From Pelagibacteraceae bacterium AG-349-O05 (GTDB lineage: Bacteria; Pseudomonadota; Alphaproteobacteria; Pelagibacterales; Pelagibacteraceae): a stretch of DNA of 64,000 nucleotides. This document shows positions 1-7,954 of this stretch, one piece after another (the first letter of the stretch is position 1; the number at the start of each line of letters is the position of its first letter). The stretch covers positions 62,001-126,000 of the forward strand of contig QCDE01000001.1 in NCBI GenBank assembly GCA_003281005.1, read 5' to 3'. A model generated the notes under the pieces. The model searched no databases and had not been told where the DNA came from. It saw only the letters and a program-made list of their open reading frames with translations. The translations under genes and the position numbers were made by a program.

Positions 1-246
1 AATGCTAAAGTTTTGTTTTTTAACTATTTTATAATTGTCTGAGACAATTTTATCATCAGACGAACAAAAAGCTGATGATTTAATAATTTTTTTAAAAGTT
101 TCATTTCCTTTAAATTTCATATCAATAAACTCTATCATTTGGTTTCTAAGATCTTTTATTGAGGAATTTTCAATTAATTCAAAGTCTAAATGAGATTTAG
201 TACTAAATTCTCTAGCTGCGCCAAATAATTCAACTGATATTTTCAT
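1..246 (-). CDS. moaD: MoaD, molybdopterin synthase sulfur-carrier subunit (3' end cut by window)
   Basis: I translated this minus-strand frame from the sequence. It opens MKISVELFGAARE, the usual start of the ubiquitin-like MoaD fold, and runs 82 codons to the window edge without a stop. MoaD carries the thiocarboxylate sulfur that MoaE transfers to cyclic pyranopterin monophosphate to make molybdopterin. The C-terminal Gly-Gly that would be decisive lies outside the window. The start codon overlaps the moaC stop as TAATG, so the two are probably translationally coupled. Order on the minus strand is moaA, moaC, moaD. A generic ThiS/MoaD-family protein is the only real alternative. Confidence 0.82.
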   Translation of the reverse strand, partial: MKISVELFGAAREFSTKSHLDFELIENSSIKDLRNQMIEFIDMKFKGNETFKKIIKSSAFCSSDDKIVSDNYKIVKKQNFSI

Positions 247-791
247 TAAAAAATATTTTTTAAAAAATCTGGGAGACCATCAGGGTTTTTCCATAATCCA
301 CTTTTTCCACCTTCTTTAATTAATAATTTTACGTTATCAATTTTAAGATGTGGATTTACTATTTTGCTTAAATCATAAATTGTGATTAAGGCAGAGTTAA
401 CACCCATTATAGCTTCCATTTCTACACCTGTTTTTGCTACTGCAGAAACTACGCAAAACACTTCTAATGAACTGTCTAATTCATTCATAATTACTTTAGT
501 AGCCGTATGGTCAATTGGAAGTGGGTGACATAGAGGAATAAGTTCACTTGTTTTTTTTACACCCAACACAGCTGATACCTCAGCTAAAGTAATAGGATCT
601 CCTTTAGGCATCTTCTTATTTTTAATTAGATCAAAAACCTCTTTTCCAACATAAATTTTACCTGACGCAAGTGCTCTTCTGAAAGTTTCTTTTTTTGAAG
701 AAACATCAACCATATTGAAAGAGTTTTTTTGAAATATTTCTTTCGCCCAATCTTTAAGCTCTTCTTGATTTATAATTTTTAATTTTGACAT
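246..791 (-). CDS. moaC: MoaC, cyclic pyranopterin monophosphate synthase
   Basis: MoaC converts the 3',8-cyclo-GTP made by MoaA into cyclic pyranopterin monophosphate, step 1b of molybdenum-cofactor synthesis in the cytoplasm. Family motifs are present in order: MVDVSSK (residues 27-33), LIPLCHPLPI (84-93), GVEMEA (122-127), TIYDLSK with the conserved Asp (about 140), and KEGGKSG (159-165). At 181 aa it is slightly longer than the usual ~160, the extra being an N-terminal stretch. Its start overlaps the moaA stop, and its stop overlaps the moaD start, both as TAATG. Molybdoenzymes that use the cofactor are not in this window. Confidence 0.97.
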   Translation of the reverse strand: MSKLKIINQEELKDWAKEIFQKNSFNMVDVSSKKETFRRALASGKIYVGKEVFDLIKNKKMPKGDPITLAEVSAVLGVKKTSELIPLCHPLPIDHTATKVIMNELDSSLEVFCVVSAVAKTGVEMEAIMGVNSALITIYDLSKIVNPHLKIDNVKLLIKEGGKSGLWKNPDGLPDFLKNIF

Positions 792-1783
792 TAGCCACCC
801 GTGGTAGATAAATTTTTAGTTAAACCAGTTTCGCCTAGTTCCAAATGGTGAGATTCTTTTTTAAATTTCATTTGACCCATTATAAGATCTTGTAATTCTT
901 CAATTTGATCATCTTTTTGTAATAAATGTCTTATACTTATTCCAGTATTTCCAAATAGGCATAATCTAAGATCTCCTCTTGATGTAATTCTTAATCTGTT
1001 ACAGCTTCTACAAAAATCTTTAGAGTAGGGCGCTATAATTCCAAATTTCCCTTTGTATTCTGGATTGATATAATTTAGTGACGGCCCTGCATCTTTACCT
1101 AAGGTTTGATAAATCCAATTATTTTTATTTAAGTAATCTTTGAAAATTTTTGAAGATACATGATATTTTTTAAAATAATCTAGGTTATCGCCTGTTTGCA
1201 TTAGTTCTATATATCGAAAATCTACTTTATTCTTCTTTATAAATTCTCCCCAAGACTCAAAATCTTTTTCTGATGCATTTATTCTATTTAAAAGAACTGC
1301 ATTAATCTTAATATTTTCAAAATTTAAATCTTGAAGGATGTTAATTCCTTTTAAAATCTCTGGTAATCGATCATGACCTGTAACATTTTTGAATGTATTT
1401 CTATCTAGACTATCAATGCTAATATTAATGCCGTTTAAGCCACTATCTACTAACATCTTTGCTTTTTCATCTAAACGATAACCGTTTGTGGTAATTACAA
1501 CTTTTTTTATTCCAGCTTCATCTTTTAAGATCTTGATTATATCAAAAAAATCTTTTCTTACCGTTGGTTCACCTCCAGTAAGTCTAATTTTACATACACC
1601 TAATTTTGAAAAAACTTTTGCTAGACGTCTAATTTCCTCTAAGTGAAGAAATTTTCTATTATCGCTTTTATCAATTTGATATCCATTTGGTAAACAATAC
1701 CCACACTTAAAATTACATACATCGGTAATTGAAAGTCTTATATATGGAAAAGTTCTTCCAAAGCTATCTCTTAATATATTCAT
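791..1783 (-). CDS. moaA: MoaA, GTP 3',8-cyclase (radical SAM)
   Basis: MoaA starts molybdenum-cofactor synthesis by radical rearrangement of GTP. The N-terminal radical-SAM cluster motif is C23-x3-C27-x2-C30, followed by the SAM-binding TGGEPT near 69-74. A second 4Fe-4S site that binds GTP is C258-x2-C261-x13-C275, with NRLRIT between. The chain ends in Thr-Gly-Gly, matching the Gly-Gly tail MoaA needs for activity. Length, 330 aa, is typical. The ATG follows a long hairpin (1785-1835) almost directly, and no Shine-Dalgarno sequence is visible. It is first in the moaA-moaC-moaD run. Confidence 0.97.
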   Translation of the reverse strand: MNILRDSFGRTFPYIRLSITDVCNFKCGYCLPNGYQIDKSDNRKFLHLEEIRRLAKVFSKLGVCKIRLTGGEPTVRKDFFDIIKILKDEAGIKKVVITTNGYRLDEKAKMLVDSGLNGINISIDSLDRNTFKNVTGHDRLPEILKGINILQDLNFENIKINAVLLNRINASEKDFESWGEFIKKNKVDFRYIELMQTGDNLDYFKKYHVSSKIFKDYLNKNNWIYQTLGKDAGPSLNYINPEYKGKFGIIAPYSKDFCRSCNRLRITSRGDLRLCLFGNTGISIRHLLQKDDQIEELQDLIMGQMKFKKESHHLELGETGLTKNLSTTGG

Positions 1784-1784
1784 T

Positions 1785-1835
1785 TAAGTTAAAGCTATCA
1801 TAATTAATAAAATTAATCATGATAGAATTAACTTA
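1785..1835. repeat. 24-bp imperfect inverted repeat between the GYD gene and moaA
   Basis: Arms 1785-1808 and 1812-1835 are complementary except at three positions and are separated by the loop AAA. In RNA this is a long AT-rich hairpin. It begins about 11 bases after the GYD-gene stop and ends one base before the moaA start codon on the minus strand. No U-run follows it, so it is not a textbook terminator. It could end the GYD transcript, stabilise its 3' end, or hold the moaA initiation region. Confidence 0.7.
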
Positions 1836-1846
1836 AAAATCTAGCT

Positions 1847-2173
1847 TTAACCTGCTGGTTTATAATTAGCCATAGCCTTTGATGCCATGCCAGCAGCTTT
1901 ACCCATATCCATTTCTTCTAATATGGTAAAATTTGTTATAGCTCCAGAAGCTTCAACTGCTAGCTTAACTGCTGCTGCGCCTTCAAATCCAATACTACCA
2001 CTCACAACTCCTACAAAATCATAAGCTCCTCTTGTGATCATAAAAGATTCCATCTTTCCTCCTACTGCCTCTGATAAAGCAGTAGCTGCTGCAGCTCTGT
2101 CTTGGTCTGGATTACCTATAAATCCTTTAAAAGCTTGAGCTGTATAATTGCCCATTACTATAAATTTAGCCAT
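1847..2173 (-). CDS. GYD-domain protein
   Basis: This is a 108-aa protein of the GYD family, small ferredoxin-fold proteins of unknown biochemical role. Typical features are the opening MAKFIVMGNYT, a central RGAYDFV that gives the family its name, and a C-terminal hydrophobic strand. A longer reading with nine extra residues (start at 2200) is possible. I chose 2173 because a strong AAGGAGGT ribosome site lies just upstream, one of the best in the window and a sign of high translation. No signal peptide. It stands alone between moaA and a divergent PhyH gene, and nothing here ties it to molybdenum cofactor. Confidence 0.85.
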   Translation of the reverse strand: MAKFIVMGNYTAQAFKGFIGNPDQDRAAAATALSEAVGGKMESFMITRGAYDFVGVVSGSIGFEGAAAVKLAVEASGAITNFTILEEMDMGKAAGMASKAMANYKPAG

Positions 2174-2324
2174 AGTTACCTCCTTTTTATAAAGTAACAT
2201 TATAGAAGGAAAATAATTAATGAAAAAATTAAATATTAGTTATGTGGATTTTAAATATAATAATTTCAACTATTACTAGACACTTTAATACATTAAAATA
2301 CTATAAAACTTAACCTTTATTATT

Positions 2325-3161
2325 ATGAACAAATTTCTAACTAAAAATGAAATAGAAAAATTTAAAGAAGATGGCGCAATATTTCTAAAAAACAAATTCG
2401 ATATTAGTTGGATTAATAAACTTAAGACAGGTATAGAAAAAGATATTTCTAATCCTAGTCCTAGATTTAAATCTCACACAACTAAAAAAAATGTTCCAGC
2501 TTATCTAGAGGATTACTGGACTTGGCATTTAATTCCTGAATTTAAAGAATTTGTTTATAAATCACCTTATGCACAGATAGCTGCAGAATTAATGTCTGCA
2601 AAAAAAATTAATTTAGTAATGGATAATTGGTTTTTGAGAGAGGCAGGATCAAAATCTTCAACACCTTTTCATCACGATATCAGTTATTTTGATATGGATG
2701 GAACAATGTGTGTTTTATGGCTTCCACTGCAACCAACAAAAAAAAATGAGGGAGTTGTTTGGGTGAGGGGCTCACATTTATGGAATAAATTTTTTTTGAG
2801 AGTTTTGTTTAAGGATGGACATAAAATTGAAGGTAATGAATGTTTAGTCAATGGAAAAAAATATGAATTACCTCCTGATATTTTAGGAAATAAAGATAAA
2901 TATGAGTTTTTACAATGGGATTGCGAATTAGGGGATGCAGTAGTTTTCGATATGAGAACACTACATGGAAGTTTGAATGAGAGTATTCCTGATAAAACTT
3001 TAAGCCGATATACATTAAGAGTTTCAAAAGAGGATGCAAAAATAAGTTATGATGGAGATTGGACAAGTTTTAATTATAGGAAAGCAATGCAAGAAGCAGG
3101 TTATAAAAACGGAGATCCTGTTGAAGGTAAAATGTTTCCAACTTTGTTTGAAAGAAGTTAA
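2325..3161 (+). CDS. phytanoyl-CoA dioxygenase (PhyH) family Fe(II)/2-oxoglutarate oxygenase
   Basis: A 278-aa PhyH-family protein. The Fe(II) ligands can be placed at H116-x-D118 (within PFHHDIS) and H214 (LHGSLNES), with Arg near 228-232 as the likely 2-oxoglutarate anchor. Such enzymes hydroxylate a small substrate with O2 and 2-oxoglutarate. In marine bacteria they act on varied compounds, including ectoine, phosphonates and carnitine-like molecules, so the substrate cannot be named. It is divergent from the GYD gene across about 150 bp that holds only a weak -35/-10-like pair (TAGACA 2277, TATAAA 2302). It faces convergently the sugar dehydrogenase that ends at 3167. Confidence 0.85.
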   Translation: MNKFLTKNEIEKFKEDGAIFLKNKFDISWINKLKTGIEKDISNPSPRFKSHTTKKNVPAYLEDYWTWHLIPEFKEFVYKSPYAQIAAELMSAKKINLVMDNWFLREAGSKSSTPFHHDISYFDMDGTMCVLWLPLQPTKKNEGVVWVRGSHLWNKFFLRVLFKDGHKIEGNECLVNGKKYELPPDILGNKDKYEFLQWDCELGDAVVFDMRTLHGSLNESIPDKTLSRYTLRVSKEDAKISYDGDWTSFNYRKAMQEAGYKNGDPVEGKMFPTLFERS

Positions 3162-3166
3162 TTTAA

Positions 3167-4180
3167 TTAAAATATAATTTTTTCAAATTTTTTCGATTTC
3201 AAGGATCTTTTTGCACTTTCTGCTAGTATAAGAGATTTTCTACCATCTTCAAAATTAGCTAAAGGTTTAGAATTTTTTTTACAAATTTTTACCAAGTCAT
3301 CCAGTTGAATTTTGTAGGCTTCAGAATATCTTTCAATAAAAAAGTTTTTTAATTGAGTTTTATTGTCAGTTGAATTTTTTGAATACAAAACTGTTTCCAA
3401 GTCTCTTTGATTATCTGAAATGATCATTCCTTTAGACCCAAAAAGCTCAATTCTTTGATCATAACCAAAACTACAATGCCTAGAATTAGTAATAATACAC
3501 TGTACTCCTTTTTTAGTTTTCATTATTACAGTAGCTAAATCTAAATCATTTATTTTTTTTAGTTTTCTATCCAAGAAACGTTGTCCAGTAGCAAATATGG
3601 ATTCAAATTCATCATATCCGGCATAAAATCTTGCTAAATCAAAATCATGAATCATCATATCCTTAAATATACCTCCAGATGTCTTTAAATAGTTTATTGG
3701 TGGTGGCTCTGGGTCTCTGCTAGTAATAATTATTTTTTCTAATTTACCAATTTTACCTTTTAGTAAATTGCGATTTAAAGAATTATGCGCTGGGTCGTAC
3801 CTTCTATTAAATCCGATTTGAATTTTTGGTTTATATTTAGAAATTCTTTTTTTACACTTGTTAATTTTATTTAAATCAAGGTCTAAAGGTTTTTCACAAA
3901 ATACAACTTTTCTATTTACAACCGCTTCTTCAATAAATTTTAAGTGTGTATTTGTGCTTGATGCAATAAATATACATTTGATATTTTTATCTTTAAATGC
4001 AATTTTTGGATTTTGAATACCAATAGAGTTATATTTTTTTGAAAGTCTTTTAGTTAATTTTTGATCTTTATCAAAAATATATTTCAGATTAAAATCTTTA
4101 TGATTTATCAGGTTATTGGCGTGCATTTGACCAATTCTTCCAAGTCCAAATAGTGCAATATTAATTATATTTTTACCCAT
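3167..4180 (-). CDS. iolG: Gfo/Idh/MocA dehydrogenase, inositol 2-dehydrogenase-like (IolG)
   Basis: NAD-dependent polyol/sugar dehydrogenase of 337 aa. The Rossmann motif GLGRIG is at 12-17, the family E96-K97-P98 follows, and the catalytic block has GGIF with D174 and H178-D179. The GGIF-D-M-IHDFD-AR pattern is that of inositol 2-dehydrogenases, which oxidise myo-inositol to 2-keto-myo-inositol. The first 16 bases overlap the end of the upstream dehydrogenase gene (stop at 4165), so the two form one operon. The divergent neighbour is an IolE-like dehydratase, which fits an inositol or inositol-like route. A related polyol substrate is possible. Confidence 0.85.
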   Translation of the reverse strand: MGKNIINIALFGLGRIGQMHANNLINHKDFNLKYIFDKDQKLTKRLSKKYNSIGIQNPKIAFKDKNIKCIFIASSTNTHLKFIEEAVVNRKVVFCEKPLDLDLNKINKCKKRISKYKPKIQIGFNRRYDPAHNSLNRNLLKGKIGKLEKIIITSRDPEPPPINYLKTSGGIFKDMMIHDFDLARFYAGYDEFESIFATGQRFLDRKLKKINDLDLATVIMKTKKGVQCIITNSRHCSFGYDQRIELFGSKGMIISDNQRDLETVLYSKNSTDNKTQLKNFFIERYSEAYKIQLDDLVKICKKNSKPLANFEDGRKSLILAESAKRSLKSKKFEKIIF

Positions 4181-5310
4181 CTTTTTCTTCTTGAGGAAAT
4201 TTTACACGCACTAATAAATTTTGCTGTTTCTAAACCCTCATCTTCATTTGGATAAAAGTATCTTTTTTTTGTTTTGTTTTTCATAGAGTCCGCAAACTCT
4301 TTATAAATATTTGCAAACGCATCAAGGTATCCCTCTGGATGACCAAATTTTATTCTAGAGAATTGCTTTGAAAATTCTGAATTATGAAATCCTCTTTCTA
4401 ATAATTTTACAGCACCTTTTTCTGGATTTAATTTAAGGTAATTTGGATCATTTTGAACCCACTCTAAACTACCTTTAGAACCAAATACTCTAATTCTTAA
4501 ACCATAAACACCACCTTTGGCCATTACACTTGTCCAAAACATTCCTTTTGCGCCATTGTTAAAATTGATCATAACCTGTGCATTATCATCCATTTTAATT
4601 TTTTTTGATATTTGCTTTATATCTGCAAAAACTGTTTGTCCTTTCAAACCCGAAATATAAGAGGCTAGATGGTAGGCATGAGTTCCAATTTCATTTAATA
4701 CAGCGGATGTTCCAACTATTTTATTATCAATTTTCCATTTAAGTTTTCTTTTTGCATTTTTTGAATTAATTTTTGTTCCACCAGACCAATCTTGAATATA
4801 TTCAACATTAACATATTCAACTTTACCAATTTTCCCCTTTTCAACTAATTTTTTTGCTTCTCTCACCATTGGATAAGCGGAATAATTATGAGTTAGTGCA
4901 TATTTTATTTTTTTATTTTTTTTAATTGATTTGAAAAGTTTTTTTGCTTGATCTAAATTTCCTGCAAAAGGTTTATCAGAAATTATATTTATATTTTTTG
5001 AAATAAATTTTTCAGCAATAATTTGATGACTTGATGGTGGTGTCATTATAGCAACTACATTAATTCCATCTTTTCTCTTAGCTTCTTTCTCAGCCATATC
5101 TTTATAATTTGAGTAACATCTATCAGCTGAAATCCCTATACTCTTTCCAAACTTAGTAGAAATTTTTACATTTCTTGAAAAAACTCCTGCTACTATTTCA
5201 TATTGATCATCAAATCTAGATGAGATTCTATGAACATGGCCAATCCATGATCCAGGACCACCCCCAACAATTCCTAAACTTAATTTTTTAGTTTTATTTG
5301 ATTTAAACAT
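4165..5310 (-). CDS. Gfo/Idh/MocA family oxidoreductase
   Basis: A 381-aa NAD(P)-dependent dehydrogenase with Rossmann motif GIVGGGPGSWIG near the N-terminus, a DKP version of the usual EKP motif, and LNEIGTHAYH where the family has its catalytic His. A longer frame begins at 5388, but it would run into the oppositely oriented IolE-like gene. The Met at 5310 puts the Rossmann strand near the N-terminus and leaves a 28-bp divergent gap. It is first in a two-gene operon with the IolG-like enzyme. Its partner suggests an inositol or inosose isomer as substrate, but this is context only. Confidence 0.88.
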   Translation of the reverse strand: MFKSNKTKKLSLGIVGGGPGSWIGHVHRISSRFDDQYEIVAGVFSRNVKISTKFGKSIGISADRCYSNYKDMAEKEAKRKDGINVVAIMTPPSSHQIIAEKFISKNINIISDKPFAGNLDQAKKLFKSIKKNKKIKYALTHNYSAYPMVREAKKLVEKGKIGKVEYVNVEYIQDWSGGTKINSKNAKRKLKWKIDNKIVGTSAVLNEIGTHAYHLASYISGLKGQTVFADIKQISKKIKMDDNAQVMINFNNGAKGMFWTSVMAKGGVYGLRIRVFGSKGSLEWVQNDPNYLKLNPEKGAVKLLERGFHNSEFSKQFSRIKFGHPEGYLDAFANIYKEFADSMKNKTKKRYFYPNEDEGLETAKFISACKISSRRKRWVKI

Positions 5311-5338
5311 TGAATATATCTTAGCAAAAAAAATATTT

Positions 5339-6241
5339 ATGTCAGTAAAATTAGGAATAGCACCAATAGCATGGAGTAATGATGACATGCCAGAACTTGG
5401 GGGTGATACACCTTTGGAACAATGTTTGTTAGAAGCAAGTCAGGCAGGATTTATAGGTATAGAGTCTGGTGGAAAGTTTCCAAAGAAATCAGAGGAATTA
5501 ATTCCAAAATTAAATGAGTTTAAACTAAATCTATGTTCTGGTTGGTATGGAGCAAATTTAAGAAAAAATACATTAGAGGAAGAAAAAAAAGTTATACAAG
5601 ATCAGCTAAAATTATTTAAAGATTGTAAAGCACCTTGCATAGTTTTTGCTGAAGTTGCAGGGTCAATTCAAGGAGATCCAGATAAAAAACTTTCGACTAG
5701 ACCAAAAATGGATACAGGGGAATCTAAACATTATTATAAAAAAATTTCTGAAATGGGTAAATATTTACAAGATGAAGGTATGCCACTTGCTTATCATCAC
5801 CACATGGGGACAGTTATAGAAACTGAGGAAGATACTATAAGATTGCTTGAGAACACCGATGATAGTGTAAAACTTACTTTAGACACTGGTCACATGCTCT
5901 TTGCTCAAGGCAACTCTCTTAAAATATTAAAAAATTTTAGTGATAGAGTTATCCATATTCATTGTAAAGATATTAGAAAAAATGTTTTAGATAAATCATT
6001 AAAAGAAGATTTAAGTTTTAGAGGTGCATTTTTAGAAGGTGCCTTTACAGTACCTGGAGATGGCTGTATTGATTACAAACCTTTATTTGATGAGTTAAAA
6101 GAAAAAAATTATTCAGGCTGGTTGGTAGTTGAAGCAGAGCAAGATCCAGCAAAAGCAAATCCTTTTGAATATGCAAAGATTGGTTATAAATATTTAACTG
6201 AGACCTTAAATAAAAGTAATATTCAGATTTATAAAAATTAA
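5339..6241 (+). CDS. iolE: inosose dehydratase (IolE)-like TIM-barrel enzyme
   Basis: A 300-aa xylose-isomerase-like TIM-barrel protein. The N-terminal IAPIAWSNDDMPELGG is the signature region of inosose dehydratase, which removes water from 2-keto-myo-inositol to give 3D-trihydroxycyclohexane-1,2-dione, the substrate of IolD. Metal-site segments are visible as YHHHMGT, LDTGH and VVEAEQDP. It diverges from the two Gfo/Idh dehydrogenases with only 28 bp between the start codons, so the promoters must overlap coding sequence. IolD is about 10 kb away at 16611, so the pathway is dispersed rather than in one operon. Confidence 0.9.
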   Translation: MSVKLGIAPIAWSNDDMPELGGDTPLEQCLLEASQAGFIGIESGGKFPKKSEELIPKLNEFKLNLCSGWYGANLRKNTLEEEKKVIQDQLKLFKDCKAPCIVFAEVAGSIQGDPDKKLSTRPKMDTGESKHYYKKISEMGKYLQDEGMPLAYHHHMGTVIETEEDTIRLLENTDDSVKLTLDTGHMLFAQGNSLKILKNFSDRVIHIHCKDIRKNVLDKSLKEDLSFRGAFLEGAFTVPGDGCIDYKPLFDELKEKNYSGWLVVEAEQDPAKANPFEYAKIGYKYLTETLNKSNIQIYKN

Positions 6242-6280
6242 CAATTTGTTAATAAAAGTAAGTTTGTTATTTCTAAATGT

Positions 6281-7246
6281 TTATAATTTTACAATTTTAG
6301 TTTTTTCTAATTTTTCTTCAAAAAAATCAATAATGTTTTGAATTGTTTCTTTTCCCATTCTTGTCATACACTCATCAGTAAAAGCTGCTGTATGTGGACT
6401 TAAGTATACTTTTTTATTTTTAAGAAGTGGATTATTTTCATCAGGTGGTTCTTTTTTAAAAACATCAATACCAGCACCAAAAATTAAATTTTCATTTAGT
6501 GCCTTATCAAGATCTTCTTCATGAATAATTCCACCTCTTGCTGCATTAATAATAATACAAGTTTTTTTCATTGTTTTTAATAAATCATAATTAATTAAAT
6601 TTTCGGTTTTATCAGTCAAAGGCATATGTAGCGAAATAACATCCATTGTTTTTACTGCTTCGGCTAGATCTTCTACTTTTTTTCCACCTAATTCTTCAAT
6701 TTTATCTTTGTCTACAAATGGATCATAAACAAACACATTCATTTCGAAACCTAAACATCTTTTGATTAAAGCTTTTCCTATTCTTCCAAAACCCATTATC
6801 AAAAAATTTTTTTTCCAAACCTCAAGTGTTTTTGGTAATTTATTTCTGTCTTTAAAGTTTCCATCTCTTACTGTTTTGTCAAATAAGTCTTTTCTTTTGG
6901 CAATATTTAACAAAACGAACATTACATGTTCTGCAACTGTAACAGCATTTGCGTTAGCTGTTATTACTATTTTTATATCTTTTTCTTTAGCTTTTTTTAA
7001 ATCGATATTGTCGTAACCAACACCATGTCTTGAAATAATTTTTAAATTTTTTGCTTCTTCAAAGGTTTCACCAGGAAGCTTTGCAATTCTTATTGATGCA
7101 CCGTCGCAATCTTTTAATTTTGATTTTAAATTTTCTACTGAAGTGTCATCAGTTACTTCAACATCAAAGTTAGGGTGGTTATTAATTAATTCCATACCTT
7201 TTTCATGGACTTTTTGAATAATTAATATCTTTTTTTTATTACTCAT
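6281..7246 (-). CDS. D-isomer-specific 2-hydroxyacid dehydrogenase
   Basis: A 321-aa NAD-dependent enzyme of the phosphoglycerate/glyoxylate/hydroxypyruvate reductase superfamily. RHGVGYDNID precedes the nucleotide-binding MGFGRIGK. The catalytic triad is Arg in NAARGG, Glu in FKKEPP and His in SPHTAA. No C-terminal ACT domain is present, so it is probably not the serine-pathway SerA. It diverges from a TRAP transporter for a carboxylate ligand, so a 2-hydroxy or 2-keto sugar acid is a reasonable substrate guess. A close paralogue with the same architecture is at 57299-58261. Confidence 0.9.
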   Translation of the reverse strand: MSNKKKILIIQKVHEKGMELINNHPNFDVEVTDDTSVENLKSKLKDCDGASIRIAKLPGETFEEAKNLKIISRHGVGYDNIDLKKAKEKDIKIVITANANAVTVAEHVMFVLLNIAKRKDLFDKTVRDGNFKDRNKLPKTLEVWKKNFLIMGFGRIGKALIKRCLGFEMNVFVYDPFVDKDKIEELGGKKVEDLAEAVKTMDVISLHMPLTDKTENLINYDLLKTMKKTCIIINAARGGIIHEEDLDKALNENLIFGAGIDVFKKEPPDENNPLLKNKKVYLSPHTAAFTDECMTRMGKETIQNIIDFFEEKLEKTKIVKL

Positions 7247-7357
7247 AATTATATATCAATTTTTTAGAGAGCATTTTTAATACGAGAATTATTCTATAAA
7301 GTAAATTAGTTTTTTTATTAAAGTTGTATTTATTAAATAATTAAAATAAATTTAGCT

Positions 7358-7954
7358 GTGAATTTGATAATTAATATTCTTCTATTTGTTTTTAATTTCC
7401 TTGAGAAAATAAATACTTTTTTTTTAAGAATTGGAAGACAGTTTGCATGGATAGCAATACTTTTGATGGTGATTGTTATCTTAGTACAAGTATTTTTTAG
7501 GTATGTACTAAATAATGCACTGCCATGGCCCGATGAGGTTGCTAGATTTTTGATGTTATGGATGACAGGATTAATCGCGCCTTCTGCCTATAGATGGGGT
7601 GGATTTGTATCTATTGATTTATTAGAGAGATTTTTGCCAAAACTTATTTCAACTTTTTTAACTTTGTTTTTGTTAATTGTATCTCTATTAGTCTTAATAA
7701 TAGGTTTAGAATTAGGTTTTAAACATATTAATGCAGGATGGATATTTAATTCTTCTTCGATAAAAATTCCTTTTCATTTAATTGGTGGAAAAACAGAACC
7801 AATAAAATTAGCCTGGATGTATATGTCATTACCTGTTGGTATTATTTTTTTAATATCTGTGAACATAGAATTAATTTTAAGAAATATTCTTACTAATTTT
7901 ACAAAATTAGACTTACCTGAAGACTATGATAAACAAAAATTGGAGACACAATAA
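7358..7954 (+). CDS. dctQ: TRAP transporter small permease (DctQ-type)
   Basis: A 198-aa membrane protein with about four hydrophobic segments and the DctQ-type stretch NNALPWPDEVARFLMLW between the second and third. It is the small membrane subunit of a TRAP importer, which uses a sodium gradient and a periplasmic binding protein. The start is a GTG at 7358, the only reasonable start ahead of the first hydrophobic segment. The stop overlaps the dctM start as TAATG. The intergenic region of 111 bp upstream separates it from the divergent 2-hydroxyacid dehydrogenase. Confidence 0.92.
   Translation: MNLIINILLFVFNFLEKINTFFLRIGRQFAWIAILLMVIVILVQVFFRYVLNNALPWPDEVARFLMLWMTGLIAPSAYRWGGFVSIDLLERFLPKLISTFLTLFLLIVSLLVLIIGLELGFKHINAGWIFNSSSIKIPFHLIGGKTEPIKLAWMYMSLPVGIIFLISVNIELILRNILTNFTKLDLPEDYDKQKLETQ

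Noticed and set aside
5311-5388. 26-residue N-terminal extension of the Gfo/Idh gene ending at 4165
   Set aside because: It would overlap the IolE start on the other strand and push the Rossmann motif away from the N-terminus; the Met at 5310 fits better.
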